A stretch of DNA of 64,000 nucleotides, taken from contig NC_058495.1 in assembly GCF_020382885.2 (NCBI RefSeq), forward strand, positions 5,139,627 to 5,203,626, in the 5' to 3' direction. Every line of letters begins with the position of its first letter. Position 1 is the first letter of the stretch. This document shows positions 36,305 through 47,849 of this stretch, piece after piece. The notes under the pieces were generated by a model, which was not told the DNA's origin, made no database searches, and saw only the letters and a list, made by a program, of their open reading frames with translations. The translations under genes were made by a program, and so were the position numbers. The stretch is from Scatophagus argus (Eukaryota > Chordata > Actinopteri > Scatophagidae).

Positions 36305-39300
36305 ATGGGCTCTGAGTCAGTGAAGGTGGTGGTCAGGTGCAGGCCACTCAATGACAGGGAGAAGGCTCTTTGCTCTAAGATGGTGCTGTCCATGGACCTG
36401 CACCGCTGTCAGTGCTTCATAGAGAAGCCTGGGGCAGCAGATGAGCCACCCAAACAGTTCACATTTGATGGGACCTACTTTATTGATCAAACTACTGAGC
36501 AGATGTACAATGAGATTTCCTATCCCCTGGTTGAGGTAAGTTCCTTTTTGTTGTTGTTGATGATGATGATTTCGGTGTACACAGCAGAAAAGTGTGGAGG
36601 TCCAGGCATTACAAAAGTAGGATGCGGGTCACTGGACACCCTCTGTCTAACAACAGTATAGGCTATATCTTATTGCTAATGACTACAGACCTCATTATTT
36701 ACTTAACAGTCTCCTGTCAGTCACTTATAAAGGTCAGCAAGGTGCTGATCATAAAAAAAAATGAAAACAAAGCCTACTGAAGCCTACTTCAAGGTCATTA
36801 GGTCATTTGGGCCACATTTTCCTTTTTTACAGGGTGTCACAGAGGGATACAATGGTACAATTTTTGCCTATGGACAAACTGGAAGTGGGAAGTCGTTCAC
36901 CATGCAGGGAGTGTCTGAGCCTGCAGCCCAGAAGGGGGTCATTCCACGAGCCTTTGAACACATCTTTGAGAGTATTCAGGTAGGTTGCAACATATCCATG
37001 TTATAGACCCATAGTTCTAATCTCTGTCCAGACTTGTCTAAGCTTTGTGTGCTCAGAGAGAATAATTTTACTTGTGTGTTTTTTGTGTGCAAGCTAGTGT
37101 GCAGAGAATACAAAATTCCTGGTGAGGGCCTCCTACTTGGAAATTTACAATGAAGAAATCCGAGACCTTTTGGGAAGTGACACCAAGCAGAGATTGGAGG
37201 TAAGCTGTTGTTTTAATAAACACTTCAAGCTGTACTGTGTAATGTTAGAAGCACAAAGGATTATTGTTCTTGTCTAAGTACAAACATTATAAAACCTGTT
37301 TCTCAGACTGTACAAGTTGCCGTGGTGACTTTAAAAGCACAGTAGTTACGTGATTCCTTGAAGGTGTTTGAACAAAGAGACAGATTCGTTTTGTGCTTTG
37401 TTTTTTTGTGCGGTTGATGAATGCTTAGCTGAAAGAGCATCCAGAGCATGGGGTGTATGTGAGGGACCTCTCCATGCACACTGTGCACAGTGTGGGGGAG
37501 TGTGAGAGGATCATGGAGCAAGGCTGGAGAAACCGGGCAGTGGGCTACACACTGATGAACAAAGACTCCTCCCGCTCACACTCCATCTTCACTATCCATT
37601 TAGAAATCTGCAGCACAGGTGAACACACACACAACAACAACACATTACCTAGAACAGATTGAAACATAGCTACAGTCTGCGATAAAGGCATTTTTATCTA
37701 AACCCTTGCTTGCAGGAACATGTTTATCGTCTCGCATCTCATAATGTTCAGCTCAACACTCAAGAACATTTCCACCATCTGATATCATAGCCGTTGTTAT
37801 CCCCTTGTATGATTTTAAATGGTGGTGCAAAAAAAAACCCCACACAGATAAACAATACTCAGGTCAGGTATTTTTATTTATGGAATGCATTAAAAACAAC
37901 AAAGTGCTGAACAGAGATGGCCAGTCTAATCAGAAGAACACAAGAAATCACGAAATCCAAAAAGAATACATAAATAATAAGGCATAAGAATCAGTAAAAG
38001 TACTAAGTAAATCTTTGGCACATGACACACAGAAATAATGAATAGTGTGACCAGCTATGTCTGCATTGAGGCTACCAAAAGCTATAGTTGAGACAATAAG
38101 ACTAAGAAATGCATTGCCAATAGTTATTTTCTTTAACAGTTTTAGGATTTCAGGGATTTTTTTAATGGAATGTGTGTACAGAAACTTAAAAGCTGCATTT
38201 TCTCTACGTTCCCCTTTCCTCCCCACATTTTCAGATGCATCTGGTCAGGACCATCTACGAGCAGGTAAACTCAACCTTGTAGACCTGGCAGGAAGCGAAC
38301 GTCAGTCTAAAACCGGTGCTACCGGTGAGCGACTCCGCGAGGCCACCAAGATCAACCTCTCCCTCTCGGCCCTGGGGAACGTCATCTCTGCACTGGTGGA
38401 CGGACGCTCTAAATACATCCCCTACCGGGACTCCAAGCTGACCAGACTGCTGCAGGACTCTCTGGGAGGAAACACACGCACCTTGATGATCGCCTGTCTC
38501 TCTCCTGCAGACAACAACTATGAGGAAAGCCTGAGCACGCTGCGCTATGCCAACCGAGCCAAAAGCATTCAGAACAGGCCACGTATCAATGAGGACCCCA
38601 AGGATGCTCTGCTCCGAGAGTATCAGGAGGAGATTAAAAAGTTGCGGGCCCTCATCTCGGGTCAGCTGGGCTCGACTAATCTTGCGTGTAAGTGACATAT
38701 TTTGTGACCAGTCTCTTTGATAGGAAGAAAAACGATCTTTTAATTTGAATTTTGCCAAAAGTTTTAAATGTAGTCACTGAGTTTTGTTTCATTTGCTTCA
38801 TTGTGAAATAATTTTTATAACCTGTATTGCTAAAAAGAAACAACCCCTGCTTTTTGTTCTTTTTGTTTATTATGCAGCTCTGCTGGCTGGTCAGGATGAA
38901 GCATCTCCCGCTGTTCCTTCAAGGCCACAGTCTAGCACCACAGAGGCAGAGAAGGAGAAGATTAAAGAGGCAACTACAGACTGTTCCCATACTACATCAC
39001 TTCACATCTCTACATGCATTGTGTAAGAACCGGGTGATTAATGAGTCTGTATTCTACTCTCTCAACAGGAGTACGAACGGAGGCTGGCCAAGTTGCAGGC
39101 TGAGTATAATGCGGAGCAGGAATCCAAAGCAAAGCTGCAGGAGGACATAACTGCCCTCCGCTCTTCCTATGAATCCAAGCTTTTTGATCTGGAGAAGGCT
39201 CGTGCCAGCAGGGGGAGCTCTGTCCTAAAGAATACGAACAGAAAATCATCTGCCCTTAACAAAGAACCTTGTGAGTAGACAATAAACTTATTGCAATGCT

Positions 39301-42300
39301 CATTATTCTTTCAAAGAGGTTTAGTGAGTCAACATTCCTGTCAAAGTCTGAGCAGAAACTAAACATTAGCAAAGTTGTTGTATAAGATTGCATAACAGAA
39401 CAACAAGGACTCTTACGAAGAGTTGTGTCTGCCCCTGTATACTGACTCTGTTTGGATTTTCCTGCTTCCTAGCATCAGCGAGCTCGAGCTGTACGATACA
39501 GGTCACTGAGGAAGAGCTCTGCCACAGCACTGAACCCATGTGTCACAGTACACCCGGAGACTCTTCCCTCACTGAGGTACTGTTCACTAACACCTTCTAT
39601 CATTAAATACTATTCATTCAGAACATGTTTGGAACATGGTTATTGTCCCAAAAGTATCCACAGCTTCAGGCAACAACTGCTTGAAATGATGTCTGGCATG
39701 AAAATGGAACTATGGATGATCAGAGATGTATTGGGTGTTATTTCCTCATGTTGGTGAGCCAGCCTGCTGTGCCTTGTGCAGCAGTCGGGGTCCAAAAGGA
39801 TCTAGATGGAGACGGGCTCGGAGACTCACCTGACATCACCACTGAAGGACCTCTGGACCAGGAACATGTACTGGAAAGGTCTGTGTGCACACATTTCACT
39901 CACACAAACAACCATCAGCAATGGTTGTTTTTCATGATAAAGGTCTTTGCTTGTCTTTCCAACATTGTGCACGGCGTGTGGCGCATAACGGCCTCACACT
40001 TTACTGTGAACACAGTGACTGAACAGCAATGCCTGAAGGGTATTTTATGTAGTAACGGTGCTTGTATTAGCTCATTTCAGATATATTAGTATTTGTGCTA
40101 AAACATCATCTTCAGTATGATTTCAGTTATCTATCACAATATGACCCCACAATAATAAATTCATAAAATATAAAAAAATTAAAGACAAAACAAAGGTGTC
40201 CCCATCAAGGCTGATTGCTTATGTTGTGTTTTGTGTTGTGTCTTGACATCAATGACTATGATTTGGAGCATGCTGCTGCATAAACTAGCTTTATGAAAAA
40301 AACAAAACAAAAAAACAATGTCATATATAGAAATTACTACCATATGTTTTTTTTTTTCAGCTATAGAATTCTTGCTGTATATTAGAGTTTCCCATAGGTT
40401 ATGAGTGTGCAGTGTGCTGACAAAAACAATTCGCTGTTGCTGTCATATAGTTTGAATAATATACTGTTATAATATAGTTTGAGGCATTCTGACTTTAATT
40501 TAAAGTCAGACCATTAATTTCTTCCTAGACTGAAGCAGCTGGAACAGGAGGTGGTGGGAGGGGAGCAGGCCAGGAACAAGGAGCTGCAGCAGAGGCACCG
40601 GCAGAGGAAGAACCTTGCTGACCAGAGAAAAGTCCAGCTTATCTGTGCTCTGTCAGAGAACAGTGAGGAGAGTGAAAATGTGCTGTTGAATGTCTACAAC
40701 TCTATACAGGAAGAGGTTCATGCCAAAAGCCAAGTGTTGGTCAAGGTCCAAGGCAAGGTGGGTCAGCAGTCTCAAAGGGACAGACAATTATAGGTCTGGA
40801 GCAATGTTGGAAAATGGATTTGGCAAGTGACAAGAGTATTAAAGCAGCAGTAAGTTGCTGATGCAATTGTTAAATTGTAAAATATTTTCACTGTTCTGAA
40901 AATATGTTGTCTTTTCCATGTTGTTGCTCCTCATGGTTCACATGATAATGACTAAAAGTATACTCGGACTGGCCAATCAGTCCTAACTGGCCCAAAGTTC
41001 TCAACATATTTGCTGCTGTTACTATCATTAATAGGAAAAGTTTTTTTTTCTTATGTTAGCTTTAAACCCAGAGAATTAGGAAGTTCCTGTCTTCCTGGAC
41101 TGACTGGTATATTTTTGCACATCAGAGCAGCCCCAAATACCACAGCAATTAGTGCTTACAACAACAACAAAAATTGTACAAGGCTATCGCCAAATAGTGC
41201 TGTATAATATGAAACCAAAACTGCAGTGTTGAAGCTTTCAGTGCTGAATCATATGCCCTGCCATTCAAGCATAACTACATCCACCTGTTGTGACAGCTGA
41301 AAGCAGCCAAACTGGAGATCCGTGACCTGCAGGCAGAGTTTGAGGTGGAGAGGAATGACTACCTGGCAGCTATCCGGCGGCTGGAGAGGGAGGGCCAGTT
41401 ACTGCACAGCCTGTTGGAACGCATGGTGCCCCTGGTGCGGCGTGACTGCAACTACAGCAACCTGGACCGCTTGAAGAAAGAAGCTGTCTGGGATGAGGAC
41501 AGCGCCACCTGGAGGCTGCCAGATGTGATGGTGCAGAAAACAACACTACCTTCAGGTACAACTTGACATATAAAAAAACAGACTTACTGTTAAAAGATGA
41601 TTATTTTTAACACTGATGTGGCTTGTGGGATTGTAATGCCTTGATATGTTTTGTGGACTGATTCCCCTGCATATTATCTCACTTTCTTTCTCTCTCATAG
41701 CAGTGGCTCCAAAACTTCCAGCCCGCAGAGGTTCGGCTGCTGATGTTGGCGATCCATTCATGGTGTGTTTATGTTCCATGCATCATCTTTTGCACACACT
41801 TTCTACGCACACTGAAACACTGTTGTTCAGCCTTATCCCTGTGTGTTTTTAGCAAGTGGAGGAGGACAGGTACAAGGAAATGCTGGACCGCAGTGACAGC
41901 GAGAACATCGCCAGCAGCTACTTCAAGTCAAAAAGAGCAAGCCAGCTACTGGGACGTGAAGCTGCCAAGGGACACGGTAAGACCTGGAGACTTCTTAACT
42001 AGACCATAGAGCAAAATGATGTCTCTTCATGCTCTGCTCGCTGTGATATATCTGCAGCTTGTCATTATTCTATGTGTTCATCAGTTTTTTAAATGGGAGC
42101 AATTAATCAAGCTGAGACAATCAAATTTGAACAAAAAGACACAGTGACCAGTTAATAGTTGCAAAATAAGTGATTTAGCAATATAGAAAACAAGTCAATG
42201 ACAGTGATTTAATGCTCTGAGCATCTTTATTTGCATTTTATCCAAAATATGGAATTTCAATACTCAAGATCAAAAAATGATAAAAACTACAATTGAGACT

Positions 42301-42565
42301 ATCTGCAGCAGTCACAATGCCAAACTAATGAAAATATAGACATTTTTCTATTCTGATTTTACCCATCTGATGAAGCTCCTCTCCTTCAGCCATCCACTCT
42401 CCTCCCCTGGTTAACGGGGCGGCCCACCTCACTGTGAGTGGCTCCACCACAAACCCGCCTGTTGGCTCACGGCCCTTCCGCCTGGAGTCATTAGATGTCC
42501 CGGTGTCCAATGGTAAGGTGAAGCGCAAAAAAAGCAAATCTCACATCCATAATGAGGGGATTTAA
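36305..42565 (+). CDS. kif17: kinesin-like protein KIF17 (homodimeric kinesin-2)
   Basis: Plus-end microtubule motor of dendrites and cilia. Exons: 36305-36535, 36833-36979, 37098-37199, 37429-37618, 38235-38687, 38878-38969, 39069-39270, 39473-39576, about 39799-39878, 40529-40757, 41297-41555, 41701-41762, 41853-41976, 42390-42565, giving 816 residues. The motor domain (1-340) has P-loop GQTGSGKS at 91-98, switch [10 protein letters not shown] at 204-212 and switch II DLAGSE at 240-245. Coiled-coil segments follow, including [16 protein letters not shown] and the conserved RRDCNYSNL. The tail ends KVKRKKSKS..., matching the basic nuclear/ciliary entry signal known at the KIF17 C-terminus. 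The protein is shorter than the roughly 1,030-residue human form because the region between coiled coils is short. The intron after 38969 begins GC, and the acceptor at 39798 is weak; other boundaries are good GT-AG sites. It follows sh2d5 as in mammals. Confidence 0.95.
37619..38234 (+). other. kif17 intron
   Basis: A 616-base AT-rich intron that begins with a short (ACA)n tract. The part from about 37866 (TTTTTATTTATGGAATGCATT, AACAACAAAGTGCTGAACAG) resembles the tail of a fish LINE or SINE, but I cannot name it. Confidence 0.45.
38970..39068 (+). other. 99-base GC-AG intron in kif17
   Basis: The exon before reads ...KEKIKE and ends AAAGAG; the exon after starts EYERRLAKL. The join IKE|EYERRL matches the human IREEYEERL. 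The donor is GAG|GCAACT, so the intron starts with GC instead of GT. No GT in frame nearby would preserve the homology. Confidence 0.8.
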
Positions 42566-43009
42566 AAAGACTGAACCTACATGAACTCACCTCATCATCA
42601 CCTGTCTTTGTAAACTGTGACTGATCACATAAAGTATATAATTAATAATTAAAACTATACATTTGATAACCACTGCTATTTGCACTTTTTGTTGAAATTA
42701 CAAGTCCATTTGTACCATGTGTTATAAATCTCATGTTGAATGCTTGTTTTGAACGAAATACTACCTACATTTTGTATGATATCTCCCTTGAATTCTTGCC
42801 CTGTATCAAAACTTCAGTGAGATTCAAAGTTCAGCTTCTATAATATTTAACTTCTTGTGTATTTCACTATTGTTTATTGTAAACCAGAATTTTAACCCAT
42901 TCCTTTGATAACATTTAGCTGCAGCTGCTACTGAATAGATCAAATAAAATAATTTATTCATTAAGTGGGTGATTTCCTTTACTTAAAAAAAGCAAGCAAA
43001 CAAAAAAAC
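42566..43009 (+). other. kif17 3' UTR
   Basis: AT-rich sequence after the TAA. AATAAA at 42943-42948 lies about 380 bases after the stop. Confidence 0.6.
42943..42948 (+). terminator. kif17 poly(A) signal AATAAA
   Basis: Canonical hexamer just before the LINE fragment starts, so kif17 transcripts probably end before the insertion. Confidence 0.6.
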
Positions 43010-43640
43010 ATTTCGCGGGGGCAGCAGCTTGAGCAGGGATACCCAGATTTCCCTCTCCCCAGACACTTCCTCCAGCTCTTCCGGGCAGACCCCAAGGTAT
43101 TCCCAGGCCAGCCGAGTGACATAGTCCCTCCAGCGTGTTCTGAGTCTTTCTCTGGGCCTCCTCCCAGTGGGCATGCCTGGAACATCTCCCCAGGAGGCAT
43201 CCAAAACAGATGCCCAAGCCACCTAAACTGGCTCCTCTCAATGTGGAGGAGCAGCGGCTCTACTCCGAGCTCCTCCCGGGTAACAGAGCTCCTCACCCTA
43301 CCCCTAAGGGAGCGCCCCGCCACCCTGCGGAGGAAGCTCATTTCAGCCGCTTGTATCCGAGATCTCTCTGTCACGCTCCCATCTTCCCTCACTCGTGAAC
43401 AAGACCCCGAGATATTTAAACTCCTCCACTTGAGGCAGGAGCTCTCCTCCAACCTGGAGGGGACAGACCAGCTTTTTCCGGTCAAGAACCATGGCCTCGG
43501 ATTTGGAGGTGCTGATTCCCATCCCAACTGCTTCACACTCGGCTGCAAACCTCCCCAGCGCATGCCGAATGTGTTGTGAACAGTAAACAGAAATAAGATC
43601 TCAGTCAACAACTTGTCAGACCAGGCTGTAGTGTCACAAA
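43010..43640 (-). mobile_element. 3' fragment of a non-LTR retrotransposon (LINE) reverse-transcriptase ORF
   Basis: Read on the minus strand, this encodes the end of a LINE polymerase as seen in many fish genomes: RIQAAEMSFLRRVAGRSL, REELGVEPLLLHIERSQ, then in another frame RRPRERLRTRWRDYVTRLAW and EEVSGEREIWVSLLKLLPP. At least one frameshift near 43180-43220 and another upstream break the frame, and the catalytic part of the reverse transcriptase is missing. It is a 5'-truncated dead copy. The family (Rex-like, L2-like or other) I cannot settle. Confidence 0.85.
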
Positions 43641-43729
43641 AAATGGATGAGTCATATGTTGTCAAGTCAGCATTGCTCACTGGCAGCAGACAGTTGCTGA
43701 CTCATGTTGCACGTGACTTTGAGGATCAA

Positions 43730-44035
43730 CAGTGTGACTTTAAAAGTCCAGTTTGTTGGATTTGGTGGCCTCCAGTGATGAGGTTGCAGGTTTCAACCAA
43801 CTCAATACCACTCCCCTCACCCTGCCTTTTCAGGGTTGTTGGAGAACCTATACTGAGTGTTAAACACATGAAAGGCCCTCTTGACAACCAGTGTTTGGTT
43901 TGCGCATTCTGTGTTACTGTAGAAACATGGAGGTGAATGGTAGACACAAGAGAAGCTGCTCCCTCTATAAGAACACAACAATTCATTCTAGTGTGAGGTG
44001 ATTATAAATCCTACACACTGGACCTTTTAAGCCCA
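43730..44035. repeat. dispersed teleost repeat ending ...CCTACACACTGGACC
   Basis: It contains GGTTTCAACCAACTCAATACC, CATGGAGGTGAATGG, and CATTCTAGTGTGAGGTGATTATAAA followed by ATCCTACACACTGGACC and TTTTAAG. This is wording I associate with a very frequent non-coding repeat of percomorph fishes. It lies next to the LINE fragment; the boundaries are approximate. Confidence 0.6.
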
Positions 44036-45009
44036 ACAAAGATGAGAGAACTTCATTTTTGCATGAGAATCTGTGGTTCATGAAAATGTAGTTTGACATA
44101 GATGTGGAAAGGTTGCATAAATTTGTTTTGTTGCAACAGATCTGCAAAATGTATCTGTCTGTGGCTTGATTTTTGCACCTTTTAACATCTCAAATGCTGT
44201 AGCTGCATTTTTATCTCTACTGATGAACTCAATCCCTTCCGCAGCTCACTTTCTGTACCTGTATCGCATTTCTAACTTTAGCCTATGGCCTGATTTCTTC
44301 ACCCATTGTTTAATATTACTTGACCGGCAGAGAGCCGTGTCAGTTTCAAAATTTGACACCCTTATTTGCCTGCACGTAGTCATACTAGACACAGATACTG
44401 GCCCATTAGACGAGCCCCTTGACTTACTGAGAGATAACACGACAAAAGGAAATTGTTATCGTCCCTTCCAATAGTCAACCACACACTTATTCACTGGCTT
44501 TAAGGCTGTTGCATAACGAATGCCCAGCCATTCAGATAAGTCAGTGGGAGAAATTAGAAGTCTTACATGCAAGGGATATCCACAAAACACAGAAAGGATA
44601 AGACTGGTCTGCTACGTTCACACGGAGGTTGAGCTCAAGATAATGGGATAATGGAAGAACAGCTGAGCAGGCTTTCTCATTGCTAGAGTGGTGCGTAAGA
44701 TGAGTAGTGACTGACAGTCTATTGTGTTAGTGGAGTGTTTGATGGAGCAGAGACGTAAAGCCAATGTCCAGGTTTAAGTGAATTACTTGACTTCTTTGTG
44801 CCACACTAACTCTGTGGGATGTTATTCAGCAGTTCAGTCTGAAAAAAACCTTCAAGAATGGCTCACATTTCCAATCGCAAGTCAGTCTATATGGAGTGGT
44901 AACAGTTTTTAGAAACTAAGCTTCATAATTCACACTGAAGTTAGGTGTAATACTGTGTTTAAACGTGAGGATAAAGATAAGAATACATAATATATAAAAT
45001 ACACGCTTC
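44036..45009. other. spacer between the convergent kif17 and sarg genes
   Basis: AT-rich sequence with no recognisable exon or RNA gene. An open frame at 44166-44474 on the plus strand has no recognisable domain and no codon bias typical of the neighbours. Confidence 0.5.
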
Positions 45010-45015
45010 TTTATT
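45010..45015 (-). terminator. candidate sarg poly(A) signal (AATAAA on minus strand)
   Basis: TTTATT on the plus strand about 930 bases beyond the sarg stop. The stretch 45016-45947 would then be its 3' UTR; it is AT-rich and shows no other feature. Confidence 0.4.
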
Positions 45016-45947
45016 TTCACGGATATTTATGAAAATGGAAAAGAGCAGGTAAAAATAACCACATTATCATTGTTTTTCATTCTGTATGAACATCTCCAGT
45101 ATTTAGACAATGAAGGCAGTTACATTTTTATAAGCAAACTAAACTATGTGTACTGCATTAAGTAGCAAACAAATCACTAAGTTATGTTTTCATCAAATCT
45201 CAGGAGTAATGTAGTGCTGGTAACTACTAAAGATTAGAAAACACTGAAAAATCACCCCGAAATACTTTCAAAATTTGGTTTTACAATAATTTTGAGCTGC
45301 ATTAACTGATTGCTCCAAGGACTGTACTCAACAATCCACTTATAGGCACATCTGTGAATATGAAACAATCAAGTACAAATGAGGGGGTTGATGTTTCCTT
45401 TAAGTAGAAGTACAGTGGAGAAGCATGTTCCTTACAATTATAATGGGGAAGGAAAAAGATTAATGTAAAGCCACAATATGACTTGTTTCATTAGAATACC
45501 ATCCATTTGAAAATGTGTAAGCTAAGGCTTCTTACACAGGACACATTATTTCTTCTAGACATAAATTTGTGTCTTTGCATAAAAGTGTTTGTAAAAAATT
45601 CAACAACCCAATGCTGAGATGTAGAAGTGAAGACTATTACTTAAACACTATACTGATGTTCAAACTGCTTCCATTTTTCTCATATGCATATATATGATTT
45701 GAAGTCATGCTGTAGCTGATCAAGTCATGCCTAACAGAAGAACAGTTGGAAAAAAAATGCTCTCAAGAGCTAAGCTAAAAGTGCTGGTATTGTCCTTCTT
45801 TTCTTCTTCTTCATCCTCTTGTTTTGTTTGCCAATGTGCTGAGTGCCAAGTTCCCGCTTAATGCTCTGACTCTTTAAGCTGATGGTCATCTTGAACTCTT
45901 TCTTAGCACTGCATTTATGCAAGCGGAACATCTGCTGTTCATCTGTT

Positions 45948-47800
45948 TTAGTCTTTGAGCAGTCCAAGCTTTCTGAGTGCTTCTTTTCGATCAGTTCCCA
46001 TACCTGGAACTACCATTGCAGTGTATTTGACTGAGTTTGGGTTGTTGTGGGGTAGAGGCTGAACTGCAGCAGTGGTCTTCACTGAGGTGGTGACTGTGAT
46101 GTGTTTCGGGTCAGGACAGTTTTCGCCATTTCTGTGGTTGTCCAGGGTAGCGGTTTGCTCCAGACCAGATGCTTTTAACCCATTGGATTGAGGATGAGTT
46201 ACAGACACAGGCGGCTGTGCATTTCTGGAGACGTGATGAAAACTGGCACTGCTCTGCAGAGGCCTATTCTTGGGCTCTGAGGGCACTTGAGAATAACAAA
46301 ATGATGGGCTTCTTGATGGATTAGCATTTGATGGGCCTCTTGTGAATTTGTTTGGTGTTGTGTTCAAAGAGGAGTTAGATTTAGGGGGAGGCAGTGGGGC
46401 TAATGTCTCATTTTCTGACTCTTGATCTTTCAAGAGGCCCAGTTTCTGCAAAGCTTCCAGCCTCACAACCTTGGGGTCTGTTGCATGAGTGATCCTGTTG
46501 GAAGAGTCTGATGTTGTGGATGCTTCGTTTTGTGTTTTCACTGATATGTTGACAGGAATCTTTTTGGGTTTAGGGGGCACAACTGGAGGACTTGTCTTAG
46601 ACGTAGAAACATCTGAGTGGGATTTGTCAGATCTTGGCTTTAGACCATCCATTCTAACGGGAAGGTGCTTGTCCGAGTCTATAGTATGATCAATTGTGGG
46701 ACATAAAGGCGTCTTCTTTGTGGAGGCACTCCTCCGCAGGTGGACAAGTGCATCATAGGACAGAGGTCCTCTAGGTAAAGGACCTTCAGCTGTCCTAACT
46801 GAGTAGTCCCTGGTTTTGGTGGGAGGTAGTATCACAACATTAACCTCTAAAGGTTCCTGGGTAGCAACAGGGTTCTGGTTGTGTTTGCGACCAGGTCCTT
46901 TGCTTGAAGGAGTAAAGTGAGACTGAGAGCAGAGGTTTTTGTCTGGAGGGACACCTGGCCTAGCACTGGATACAGAACACAGAGAGCTACTTGCCACAAC
47001 AAGAGGTGTAGGAACCAGGTAGGTCTGCGTGGGTTTGGTGTCAACATTTTCCTTCATGGCTTCTTTAGAGGCATTTTTCTGTGAACCTGAAAGAGAAACA
47101 AGCACATGTCACTGGAGATACAATGCATCTCTCTTCAGAGAATTTCATTGACTGCTGTTTAGTTTAATCTGCATCTGTGCCCAGAGATTAACTCACTGCT
47201 GAGCTTGGTTTTGCTCATGGAGGCTGACAAGTTAGCCAGCTTGGTAGCAAGGTTGCCAGGGTTGGGCAGTTGGTCAGGTTCGTCATTGGACAATCCGCTA
47301 TCCTCTTCAGTATCCAAAGACTCAATAGTCTCCTCCAAAAACATGAGACAGGCTTTCTCTTCAGCAGACAGGTGCTCCAGACTATCATCACTCTGTATTG
47401 CATAAAAGCAGGGCTTTCATTTTGGTAAAAAAAATACCACAGTGAGATGAGACATACATTAAAATTGACAATCAGCCTCATTTTGAGTTTTGAAATGTTT
47501 AATGTTGTTTAAACCATTCACTTATAGAAAGAGACAAAACTGGGAAACTAGATGTACAAAACTGGGAAACTAGATGTATCCCTTTGCTTTTATGTTTCAG
47601 CTCAGTGTTACCTACATGGTTTTGGCTTACTGTTTCATGTTGTCTGGTATAATGAGCTTGATCGTCAGGTTCAAGAGGGTAAATAAGTAACTTACAAAGC
47701 CAGAATTGGCGCTGACAACACTGTCACAGCTGCCAGCACTATCCATGCTGATCATCGTCTCCAATCCAGTGCCACCTGGCCAGGTATCGCTTTTGGGCAT
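45948..47800 (-). CDS. sarg: specifically androgen-regulated gene protein (SARG/C1orf116) homologue
   Basis: Cytoplasmic protein of unknown biochemical role. Three coding exons on the minus strand, 47800-47696, 47392-47197 and 47086-45948, give 479 residues with matching phases (0, then 1). The N-terminus resembles the human protein: MPKSDTWPGGTG, a Ser-rich stretch SAGSCDSVVS, and the most conserved block, LSAEEKACLMFLEETIESL followed by DTEEDSGLS. The remainder is low-complexity, rich in Pro, Ser, Thr and Lys, with no membrane segment or known catalytic domain. The motif KLGLLKD occurs twice, in EALQKLGLLKD and as the last residues KEALRKLGLLKD. The second 5' exon starts at 47849 (acceptor TTTCACAG). 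The next gene upstream on the same strand is yod1, as in mammals, which supports the call over the related PROSER2. Confidence 0.82.
47535..47578. repeat. 22-base tandem duplication
   Basis: The unit ACAAAACTGGGAAACTAGATGT occurs twice in direct succession in the first coding intron of sarg. The copies are identical, so the duplication is probably recent. Confidence 0.85.
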
Positions 47801-47849
47801 CTTAGTGCTCTATTTATCTGGAGTTAGTGGCACAGATTGTTCTATCGCT

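Noticed and set aside
42965-43579. 204-codon plus-strand open frame after kif17
   Set aside because: It is the antisense of the LINE coding sequence; the minus-strand translation is the one with recognisable reverse-transcriptase wording.
45770-45967. Second minus-strand open frame overlapping the end of sarg
   Set aside because: It is in another frame, Lys-rich and without a recognisable motif; the main frame ends cleanly in KLGLLKD and a stop.
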